A stretch of DNA of 64,000 nt. Origin: Acinetobacter parvus DSM 16617 = CIP 108168. Its GTDB lineage: Bacteria > Pseudomonadota > Gammaproteobacteria > Pseudomonadales > Moraxellaceae. A model generated the notes under the pieces. That model had not been told where the DNA came from. It worked only from the letters and a program-made list of their open reading frames with translations, and searched no databases. The translations under genes were made by a program, and so were the position numbers. Below are positions 55,624 to 63,012 of this stretch, piece by piece. How positions within the stretch are numbered: position 1 is the first letter of the stretch; each line of letters begins with the position of its first letter. The stretch is from positions 1 through 64,000 of the forward strand of contig NZ_KB849207.1 in the NCBI RefSeq assembly GCF_000368025.1. The letters are read 5' to 3'.

Positions 55624-58254
55624 TTAAGCCACTTGACCTTCTAAAAAGTCTTGTGCGAAACGCTGCAATACACCACCCGCTTCATACACAGAAACTTCCT
55701 CAAGCGTATCTAGGCGACAGGTCACAGGCACTTCCACAATCTCTTCTTTACCATCTGCTGTCGCACGTTCAATCACCAAAGTTAAAGTCGAACGCGGTGC
55801 AATATTACCAATTACGCTATACAGCTCAGTACCATCTAAACCCAAAGTTTTACGGTTAATGCCTGCTTTAAACTCAAGCGGTAAAACACCCATACCGACT
55901 AAGTTAGTACGGTGAATACGCTCGAAACCTTCCGCCACAATCGCTTCCACACCTGCAAGACGAACACCTTTGGCAGCCCAGTCACGGCTTGAACCCTGAC
56001 CATAATCCGCACCTGCAACAATAATCAACGGTTGCTTACGGTTCATGTAAGTTTCAATCGCTTCCCACATACGCATCACTTCGCCTTCAGGCTCTACACG
56101 CGCTTTTGAACCTTGTTTAATCGTGCCGTCAGAACGAACCACCATTTCATTAAACAATTTCGGGTTGGCAAATGTTGCACGTTGTGCAGTCAAATGGTCA
56201 CCACGGTGTGTCGCATATGAGTTGAAGTCTTCTTCAGGTACGCCCATTTTGTGTAGGTATTCACCCGCAGCCGAATCCATCATGATCGCATTTGAAGGCG
56301 ACAAATGGTCAGTCGTGATGTTATCCCCCAAAATTGCAAGCGGACGCATGTTGGTCAAAGTACGTGGTGCAGCCAACGCCCCTTCCCAATACGGCGGACG
56401 ACGAATGTAAGTACTCATTGGACGCCAGTCGTAAAGTGGGCTTTCCGCTTGCTCAACTTCACCGAGGTCAAACATAGGAATGTAGACTTTACGGAATTGT
56501 TCAGGCTTCACAGCTTCTTTTACCAGTGCATCGATTTCAGCATCAGATGGCCAAATATCTTTGAGGTAAATTGGATTACCGTCTTTGTCTATACCGAGTG
56601 CATCTTTTTCGATGTCAAAACGGATCGTTCCTGCAATCGCATACGCCACTACCAGTGGAGGCGATGCCAAGAACGCTTGTTTTGCATATGGATGGATACG
56701 ACCATCGAAGTTACGGTTACCCGAAAGTACCGCTGTCGCATACAAATCACGGTCAATGATTTCTTGTTGAATCACTGGATCAAGTGCGCCTGACATACCA
56801 TTACACGTAGTACATGCATAGGCTACGATACCAAAACCAAGTTTCTCTAGGTCTTTGAGTACGCCAGCTTCTTCAAGATACAATGCCGCCGCTTTAGAAC
56901 CTGGTGCAAATGATGATTTCACCCAAGGCTTACGTACTAAGCCCAGTTCATTGGCTTTACGTGCCAATAGACCTGCGGCCACAGTGTTACGTGGGTTTGA
57001 AGTATTGGTACATGAGGTGATCGCAGCAATAATCACTGCGCCATCAGGAATTAAACCTTCTGCTTCTTGTGCTTTCGCAAGATCTAAATTCCCTGCAATG
57101 CCTTTGGCTTTTAAGTCGCTGGTTGAAACACGTGCATGTGGGTTCGATGGCCCTGCAATGTTACGAGTCACTGTTGAAAGATCGAAACGAAGTACACGTG
57201 GATATTGCGCCGCAGTCATATCCGATGCCCAAAGACCGATTTCTTTAGCATATTGCTCAACCAATGCCACTTGCGCATCTTCACGACCCGTCAGGCGTAA
57301 ATAATCAATGGTGTTCTGGTCGATGTAGAACATCGCAGCCGTTGCACCGTATTCTGGGGTCATGTTCGAGATGGTTGCACGGTCACCAATCGACATGGTG
57401 TCTGCGCCTTCACCGAAGAACTCAAGATATGCACCAACTACGCGTTCTTTACGTAAGAATTCAGTGAGTGCCAATACGATATCCGTAGCCGTGATGCCTG
57501 CTTGACGCTGACCGACTAGCTCAACACCGATAATGTCTGGAAGACGCATCCAAGATGCACGACCCAACATCACGTTTTCAGCTTCTAAACCACCCACACC
57601 CACTGAGATCACACCAAGTGCATCCGTATGTGGTGTATGTGAGTCTGTACCTACACATGTATCTGGGAACGCTAAGCCATCACGATTTTGGATCACTGGA
57701 GACATTTTCTCTAAGTTGATCTGGTGCATGATGCCGTTACCCGCAGGGATCACGTCGACATTTTTAAATGCGGTCTTCGTCCACTCAATAAAGTGGAAAC
57801 GGTCTTCGTTACGACGGTCTTCAATGGCACGGTTTTTTTCAAACGCGTCAGGATCAAAGCCGCCATATTCCACTGCCAAAGAGTGGTCGACGATCAACTG
57901 TGTTGGAACCACTGGGTTCACTTTAGATGGATCACCACCTTTTTCCGCAATCGCATCACGTAAACCCGCAAGGTCGACGAGGGCTGTTTGACCTAAGATG
58001 TCATGACAGACCACGCGCGCAGGATACCAAGGAAAATCCAAGTCCTGACGGCGTTCGATCAATTGCGTTAAATAGGCCGTTAAATTTTCTGCATCAGCTT
58101 TACGCACAAGCTGTTCTGCCAACACTTTCGAGGTGTATGGCAAAGTTTCGTATGCGCCTGGCTGAATGTCTTCAACGGCTTGACGCACGTCATAGTATTC
58201 GAGCTGGGTATTGCCATTCTGATTTGGCAGCGGTTTACGGTATTGATTTGTCAT
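55624..58254 (-). CDS. acnD: Fe/S-dependent 2-methylisocitrate dehydratase AcnD
   Basis: An aconitase-family enzyme of 876 residues. The iron-sulphur cysteines are in SCTNTSNP and ACTTCNGMSG. The swivel domain carries LGDNITTDHLSP and GADYGQGSSRDWAAKGVRL. Its place after prpC, rather than among TCA genes, marks it as the AcnD type, which dehydrates 2-methylcitrate to 2-methyl-cis-aconitate. The start overlaps the prpC stop by one base (TAATG), so translation is coupled. In several bacteria AcnD works with PrpF; no prpF follows here, the next gene being the unrelated 605-residue protein. Confidence 0.93.
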   Translation of the reverse strand: MTNQYRKPLPNQNGNTQLEYYDVRQAVEDIQPGAYETLPYTSKVLAEQLVRKADAENLTAYLTQLIERRQDLDFPWYPARVVCHDILGQTALVDLAGLRDAIAEKGGDPSKVNPVVPTQLIVDHSLAVEYGGFDPDAFEKNRAIEDRRNEDRFHFIEWTKTAFKNVDVIPAGNGIMHQINLEKMSPVIQNRDGLAFPDTCVGTDSHTPHTDALGVISVGVGGLEAENVMLGRASWMRLPDIIGVELVGQRQAGITATDIVLALTEFLRKERVVGAYLEFFGEGADTMSIGDRATISNMTPEYGATAAMFYIDQNTIDYLRLTGREDAQVALVEQYAKEIGLWASDMTAAQYPRVLRFDLSTVTRNIAGPSNPHARVSTSDLKAKGIAGNLDLAKAQEAEGLIPDGAVIIAAITSCTNTSNPRNTVAAGLLARKANELGLVRKPWVKSSFAPGSKAAALYLEEAGVLKDLEKLGFGIVAYACTTCNGMSGALDPVIQQEIIDRDLYATAVLSGNRNFDGRIHPYAKQAFLASPPLVVAYAIAGTIRFDIEKDALGIDKDGNPIYLKDIWPSDAEIDALVKEAVKPEQFRKVYIPMFDLGEVEQAESPLYDWRPMSTYIRRPPYWEGALAAPRTLTNMRPLAILGDNITTDHLSPSNAIMMDSAAGEYLHKMGVPEEDFNSYATHRGDHLTAQRATFANPKLFNEMVVRSDGTIKQGSKARVEPEGEVMRMWEAIETYMNRKQPLIIVAGADYGQGSSRDWAAKGVRLAGVEAIVAEGFERIHRTNLVGMGVLPLEFKAGINRKTLGLDGTELYSVIGNIAPRSTLTLVIERATADGKEEIVEVPVTCRLDTLEEVSVYEAGGVLQRFAQDFLEGQVA

Positions 58255-59411
58255 TAACCACGCTCCGCCAATGGTTTGAATTCTAAGTTTTCAGGGCCAG
58301 TGTAGTTCGCACTTGGGCGAATGATCTTACCGTCTTGACGTTGTTCAATCACATGTGCAGACCAACCTGCTGTACGAGCAATTACGAATAATGGAGTGAA
58401 CATTGCTGTTGGCACACCCATCAAGTGATAGCTCACAGCGCTGAACCAATCGAGGTTCGGGAACATGTTCTTCACTTCTTTCATCACTGCTTCTAAACGT
58501 TCAGCAATCAGGTACATTTTGGTGTTCTCTTGCGCTTCAGCAAGATCACGCGCCACTTTCTTGATCACTTCGTTACGTGGATCAGAGATGGTATAAACAG
58601 GGTGACCAAAGCCGATGATCACTTCTTTTTTCTCTACACGGCTACGGATGTCTGCTTCTGCTTCGTCAGCGTTGTCATAACGTTGTTGAATCACGAATGC
58701 AACTTCGTTCGCACCACCATGTTTTGGACCACGTAGCGCACCAATACCACCTGTAATTGCTGAATACATGTCTGAACCTGTACCTGCAACAACACGTGAC
58801 GTAAATGTAGAAGCATTGAATTCATGCTCAGCATACAAAATCAAAGAGGTATGCATGGCTTGAATCCATTCTTCAGATGGCGCTTCGCCATGAAGTAAAT
58901 GGAGGAAATGCGCAGCGATTGAGTCATCATTGGTTTCAACTTCGATACGACGACCGTTGTTGCTGAAGTGGTACCAATACAACAACATTGAACCCAAGCT
59001 TGCCATCAATTTATCAGCGATGTCTTTTGCACCTGCTTCATTGTGATCTTCATGTTCAGGCGTTAAACAACCTAGAACTGAAACGCCCGTACGCATCACA
59101 TCCATAGGGTGTGCAGATGGTGGTAACTGTTCAAGTGCCGTTTTCAATGCGGCTGGTAAACCACGCAGTGCTTTCAGTTTTGCTTTATAGGCTTTCAACT
59201 CAGCTTTGTTTGGCAGTTTGCCATGTACAAGCAAATGTGCAACTTCTTCAAATTCGCTACCCACTGCAAGGTCTAGAATGTCATAACCACGGTAGTGCAA
59301 GTCATTACCACTACGACCGACGGTACAAAGTGCAGTGTTACCTGCAACTTGACCACTTAACGCAACTGATTTTTTTGGCTTGAAGCCGACTGGTGTTTCA
59401 TTACTGCTCAT
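58254..59411 (-). CDS. prpC: 2-methylcitrate synthase
   Basis: A citrate-synthase family enzyme of 385 residues that joins propionyl-CoA and oxaloacetate. Catalytic histidines and aspartate regions: GPKHGGANEVAF and GFGHPVYTISDPRN. I start it at ATG 59411 because AAAGG lies upstream; the frame is open for another 12 codons. It is shorter than type II citrate synthase, as PrpC should be. It is coupled to acnD by a one-base overlap. Confidence 0.95.
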   Translation of the reverse strand: MSSNETPVGFKPKKSVALSGQVAGNTALCTVGRSGNDLHYRGYDILDLAVGSEFEEVAHLLVHGKLPNKAELKAYKAKLKALRGLPAALKTALEQLPPSAHPMDVMRTGVSVLGCLTPEHEDHNEAGAKDIADKLMASLGSMLLYWYHFSNNGRRIEVETNDDSIAAHFLHLLHGEAPSEEWIQAMHTSLILYAEHEFNASTFTSRVVAGTGSDMYSAITGGIGALRGPKHGGANEVAFVIQQRYDNADEAEADIRSRVEKKEVIIGFGHPVYTISDPRNEVIKKVARDLAEAQENTKMYLIAERLEAVMKEVKNMFPNLDWFSAVSYHLMGVPTAMFTPLFVIARTAGWSAHVIEQRQDGKIIRPSANYTGPENLEFKPLAERG

Positions 59412-59450
59412 AAGATTGACCTTTTTATGGTGTTTATGTGTTTGCACTTT

Positions 59451-59558
59451 TACCCCCTCTAAATCTCCCCCTTATAAGGGGGAGACTTTCACGAAATCAA
59501 AATGTGATCTGATTGGTGAGGTTCCTCCCCTTTTTTTAAGGGGAGGTTAGGAGGGGTA
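59451..59558. repeat. Intergenic repeat element with inverted ends between prpB and prpC
   Basis: About 108 bases. The left end TACCCCCTCTAAATCTCCCC and the right end, which reads GGGGAGGTTAGGAGGGGTA, are near-perfect inverted repeats of each other. Each end also carries its own small hairpin (CTCCCCCTTATAAGGGGGAG; CCTCCCC...GGGGAGG). The shape is that of a miniature inverted-repeat element or REP-type unit. It splits the propionate operon and could affect mRNA stability. Confidence 0.8.
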
Positions 59559-59569
59559 AATTTCAGAGA

Positions 59570-60451
59570 TTATTTATTCTTTGCAAAAGTTCCATCAAGA
59601 TACTGTTCAAACGCATGGTAGTTAATGCGCTCATACAATTCTTGACGGGTTTGCATGGTGTCAACAACGTTCTTCTGTGTGCCTTCTTGACGCAGAGTCT
59701 CATACACATTTTCCGCTGCTTTGTTCATCGCGCGGAATGCTGAAAGTGGATATAACGCAATGCTCACATCCGCAGAAGCCAATTCTTCAGTGGTAAATAA
59801 TGGCGTAGAACCAAATTCAGTAATGTTCGCCAATACTGGAACTTTGGTCAGATCAGCAAACTGCTTGTACATTGCCAATTCAGTGATCGCTTCAGGGAAT
59901 AACATATCCGCACCTGCTTCAATGTAAGCACCTGCACGATCAATCGCTGCTTGTAAACCTTCAACCGCTAAAGCATCGGTACGTGCCATGATCACAAAGT
60001 TTTCATCAGTACGCGCATCAACCGCAGCTTTAATACGATCCACCATTTCTTGTTGCGTCACGATGGCTTTGTTAGGACGGTGTCCACAACGTTTAGCACC
60101 AACTTGGTCTTCAATGTGCATTGCCGCTGCGCCGAACTTAATCATTGATTTAGTGGTACGTGCGATATTAAACGCGGAAGCACCAAAACCTGTATCCACA
60201 TCAACCAATAAGGGTAGATCACAGACATCGGTAATACGGCGTACATCGGTCAATACATCATCAAGGTTGCTAATCCCCAAGTCAGGTAAACCCAAAGAAC
60301 CTGCGGCAACACCACCGCCCGACAAATAGATCGCCTTGTAGCCTGCACGCTTTGCTAACAATGCATGATTGGCGTTGATCGCACCGACCACTTGTAATGG
60401 TTTTTCATTTGCGACCGCGTCGCGGAATAACTGACCAGCAGATTTAGCCAT
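59570..60451 (-). CDS. prpB: 2-methylisocitrate lyase
   Basis: An enzyme of 293 residues of the isocitrate lyase/PEP mutase fold that splits 2-methylisocitrate into pyruvate and succinate. The catalytic loop KRCGHRP is present, with metal site residues in VDVDTGFG and HIEDQVG. ATG 60451 has AAGGAG 9 bases upstream and overlaps the end of gntR by 8 bases, so regulator and enzyme are translated together. Confidence 0.96.
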   Translation of the reverse strand: MAKSAGQLFRDAVANEKPLQVVGAINANHALLAKRAGYKAIYLSGGGVAAGSLGLPDLGISNLDDVLTDVRRITDVCDLPLLVDVDTGFGASAFNIARTTKSMIKFGAAAMHIEDQVGAKRCGHRPNKAIVTQQEMVDRIKAAVDARTDENFVIMARTDALAVEGLQAAIDRAGAYIEAGADMLFPEAITELAMYKQFADLTKVPVLANITEFGSTPLFTTEELASADVSIALYPLSAFRAMNKAAENVYETLRQEGTQKNVVDTMQTRQELYERINYHAFEQYLDGTFAKNK

Positions 60452-61154
60452 GTTGATGTTCTCCTTGGGTTTGCAGCAATGTTTGCTCAACAATTTTGTA
60501 GGATGCATTGATGTGACGATGCATCAGCATTTCAGCAAGCTCACCATCACCCTCTGCAATCGCATCTAAAATGCGGATATGTTCATCCCAAGCTTTGCTT
60601 GGTCGATCTGGGGTATTTGAAAATTGAATTCGATACATACGGATGAGGTGATACAGCTCATCACATAACATTTTTTCGAGGGTTTTATTGCCACTGCTTT
60701 TGATAATGCAGTAATGGAAATCGTCTTGACCTTCTTGCAGATAGTAGCCCTTACCTGCTTTAAAATTTTCATCTTCAGCATGCATTCGCAGTACATCACG
60801 CAATGCTAAAATTTGTTTTTTATCAATATGCTGTGCAGCCAACTTACAAGCTAAGCCTTCAAGTGAAGCACGAATTTGGTACAGTTCTTGAAACTGTTGT
60901 AGAGAAAGGGAAACAACTCGCGCACCAACATGGGCCGTACGCTCAACCAATCGCTGTCCTTCCAGACGATGGATCGCCTCACGTAAAGGACCACGACTAA
61001 TCCCATAAATACGTGCTAACTCAGGCTCAGAAATTTTGCTGCCCGCAGGAATTTGTCCTAACACGATTGCTGATTGAATTTGCTTAAATACATGTTCCGT
61101 CAGGGTAATACTCTGACTGGTGCTGATGGCTTGAGGAACAAGGGTATCTTGCAT
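60444..61154 (-). CDS. GntR-family regulator of the methylcitrate genes
   Basis: A protein of 236 residues. The winged helix (about 17-80) has IQSAIVLGQIPAGSKISEPE and YGISRGPLREAIHRLEGQRL. The rest is an FCD-type (FadR C-terminal) helical ligand domain with the histidine ligands of that class (QDDFHYCIIKSSGNKTL, DEHIRILDAI, HRHINASY). It heads the prpB-prpC-acnD operon and probably binds ATTGTCGACAAT, which occurs twice around its promoter. The ATG at 61154 directly abuts one operator; earlier in-frame starts would lie within it. Confidence 0.92.
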   Translation of the reverse strand: MQDTLVPQAISTSQSITLTEHVFKQIQSAIVLGQIPAGSKISEPELARIYGISRGPLREAIHRLEGQRLVERTAHVGARVVSLSLQQFQELYQIRASLEGLACKLAAQHIDKKQILALRDVLRMHAEDENFKAGKGYYLQEGQDDFHYCIIKSSGNKTLEKMLCDELYHLIRMYRIQFSNTPDRPSKAWDEHIRILDAIAEGDGELAEMLMHRHINASYKIVEQTLLQTQGEHQHG

Positions 61155-61166
61155 ATTGTCGACAAT
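61155..61166. promoter_or_regulatory. GntR operator 1
   Basis: ATTGTCGACAAT, a perfect 12-bp palindrome directly upstream of the gntR start codon, over the ribosome-binding region and just after the expected transcription start. Confidence 0.8.
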
Positions 61167-61184
61167 CTCTATAGTTTTGATGAT

Positions 61185-61213
61185 TTTATAACGAGATAGA
61201 AGAAAAAATGCAA
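61185..61213 (-). promoter_or_regulatory. Promoter of gntR-prpB-prpC-acnD
   Basis: On the minus strand: -35 TTGCAT (61213-61208), 17-bp spacer, -10 TATAAA (61190-61185). Operator 2 begins 5 bp upstream of the -35 and operator 1 lies just downstream of the start of transcription. Confidence 0.75.
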
Positions 61214-61217
61214 TAGG

Positions 61218-61229
61218 ATTGTCGACAAT
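61218..61229. promoter_or_regulatory. GntR operator 2
   Basis: ATTGTCGACAAT, identical to operator 1 and 63 bp from it, so that the two flank the promoter. Confidence 0.8.
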
Positions 61230-61420
61230 GAAATAGACTGACCCAGTCAATACTATTCGATTGCCTCACAATAGAATGTTCTGAAAAAGGTACTAAAAAT
61301 ATAAAATAATTATATATAAAACATATTCTTACTAAAATTTAAGTACTTTATTTCAATTGATTCAAGGCATTTTTCCCATTATTTATATTACGTAGGCTAC
61401 GACCATGGTATGACAGCTTG

Positions 61421-61432
61421 ATTGTAGACAAT
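61421..61432. promoter_or_regulatory. GntR operator 3, on the aminotransferase side
   Basis: ATTGTAGACAAT differs from the other two at one central base (C to A) and keeps the ATTGT/ACAAT arms. It ends 3 bp before a consensus -10 TATAAT (61436-61441) on the plus strand, so it may control the divergent aminotransferase gene. Confidence 0.6.
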
Positions 61433-61597
61433 CCTTATAATCGATCGATTTTATACGAATTTTTGTAAGTAAATACTGCACCAGAAATGTAAATAACAGC
61501 GTGCTTCATAGGCGCTTTATTGGTACATTATTGGGCATCTGGAGTCATGCTCCGCAAGACACATCCATGCACCTTGTTGAATAAAAGGACATTGTTA

Positions 61598-62803
61598 ATG
61601 TTTCAACATATCCCACCTTATGCAGGCGACCCAATTCTCTCTTTAATGGAACAGTTTAATGCTGATCCACGCGCTGAAAAGGTTAATCTAAGTATTGGTT
61701 TATACTATAACGAAGACAGTATCGTTCCTCAGCTTGATACCATTATCGAAGCGCAAAAACGTATTGCCCCTAAAAATGATAAAACCAAACTTTATCTTCC
61801 AATGGAAGGTTTTAAGCCTTACCGTGACGCAATTCAAGCTCTATTGTTTGGCGCAAACAGCCCTGCTATTCAACAAGGTCGTGTTGCAACCATTCAAACG
61901 CTTGGTGGTTCAGGTGCATTAAAAGTTGGTGCAGATTTCTTAAAAACCTATTTCCCAAATTCAGAAGTTTGGGTCAGCCAACCAACGTGGGATAACCATG
62001 TTGCGATCTTCAATGGTGCTGGCATCAAGAGCAACTACTATCCATATTTCGATGCTGAAACACGTGGCGTTGATTTTGATGGCATGTTATCGACATTAAA
62101 AACTTTGCCAGATCAAAGCATTGTATTATTACACCCTTGCTGCCACAACCCGACAGGTGCGGATCTCAATCCAGCCCAATGGGATCAGGTGATTGCAGTA
62201 TTAAAAGAGCGTAACTTGATTCCATTCCTTGACATCGCTTACCAAGGCTTTGGCGATAGTATGGAACAAGATGCTTATGCGATTCGTGCTCTAGACCAAG
62301 CTGGTTTAAACTTCATCGTCAGCAACTCGTTCTCTAAAATCTTCTCACTTTATGGTGAGCGTGTGGGCGGCCTAACCTTTGTCTGTGACGATGCTGAAGC
62401 GGCTCAATGCACATTCGGTCAATTAAAGGCAACCGTACGCCGCAACTACTCTAGCCCACCAACAACGGGTGCATGGTTGGTTGATCAGGTGCTCAATGAT
62501 GCTGATCTGAATCAACAATGGCAAGGCGAAGTGAAAGAGATGCGTGAGCGCATTATCAAAATGCGTAGCATCTTAAAAGATGAGTTGACTAAAGCACTTC
62601 CTGACCGTGACTTTAGCTACCTTGTCAATCAAAAAGGCATGTTCAGCTACACAGGTTTGACAGGCGAGCAAGTCGACACCTTACGTGAAGAATATGCAAT
62701 TTACCTTGTACGTAGTGGTCGCATCTGCGTTGCAGGTTTAAATATGAATAATATTTATAAAGTTGCCACAGCAATGGCTGAAGTGTTAGCTAAATCAGCT
62801 TAA
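61598..62803 (+). CDS. tyrB: Aromatic amino acid aminotransferase (TyrB type)
   Basis: A class I PLP-dependent aminotransferase of 401 residues. The PLP lysine lies in SNSFSKIFSLYGERVGG. Other family blocks are NLSIGLYYNEDS, HPCCHNPTGADLNPAQW (the N-P-T-G block) and LVRSGRICVAGLN, with the substrate arginine. I start it at ATG 61598 because AAAGGA precedes it; the frame is open for 26 codons further upstream. It faces away from gntR. Expected substrates are tyrosine, phenylalanine and aspartate. Confidence 0.94.
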   Translation: MFQHIPPYAGDPILSLMEQFNADPRAEKVNLSIGLYYNEDSIVPQLDTIIEAQKRIAPKNDKTKLYLPMEGFKPYRDAIQALLFGANSPAIQQGRVATIQTLGGSGALKVGADFLKTYFPNSEVWVSQPTWDNHVAIFNGAGIKSNYYPYFDAETRGVDFDGMLSTLKTLPDQSIVLLHPCCHNPTGADLNPAQWDQVIAVLKERNLIPFLDIAYQGFGDSMEQDAYAIRALDQAGLNFIVSNSFSKIFSLYGERVGGLTFVCDDAEAAQCTFGQLKATVRRNYSSPPTTGAWLVDQVLNDADLNQQWQGEVKEMRERIIKMRSILKDELTKALPDRDFSYLVNQKGMFSYTGLTGEQVDTLREEYAIYLVRSGRICVAGLNMNNIYKVATAMAEVLAKSA

Positions 62804-62826
62804 CCCATCCATCATTATAAACTGGA

Positions 62827-62858
62827 AATGGTTGTTTCACGTGGAACAACCATTTTTT
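62827..62858 (+). terminator. Terminator of the aminotransferase gene, built on a parS-like palindrome
   Basis: Stem AATGGTTGTT / AACAACCATT with TCACGTGG in the middle, followed by TTTTTT. The whole 28 bases are palindromic except for one pair. Confidence 0.85.
62833..62848. promoter_or_regulatory. parS-like site
   Basis: TGTTTCACGTGGAACA matches the bacterial chromosome-partition consensus TGTTNCACGTGNAACA at every fixed position. ParB binds such sites near the replication origin. It is placed inside the terminator hairpin after tyrB. Origin-proximal location is not shown by this window. Confidence 0.7.
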
Positions 62859-62947
62859 ATTATGTATATAAGGAGATACTTTGAATATATTGAAATCGGT
62901 ATATCTAGGGCTAAGTCAGTTATAAATGATTTAATCTGTATCTACGA

Positions 62948-62977
62948 TTGTTTAATCCAGCCCAGTCTTTGTATACT
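62948..62977 (+). promoter_or_regulatory. Promoter of the phosphohexomutase gene
   Basis: -35 TTGTTT (62948-62953), 18-bp spacer, -10 TATACT (62972-62977), about 30 bp before the start at 63013. Confidence 0.6.
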
Positions 62978-63012
62978 GCAACATATTAATAAACTACACA
63001 GCTCTTCTCAAA

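Noticed and set aside
55653..58286. Many plus-strand frames of 60-160 codons
   Set aside because: They are antisense shadows of acnD, which has complete iron-sulphur and swivel motifs.
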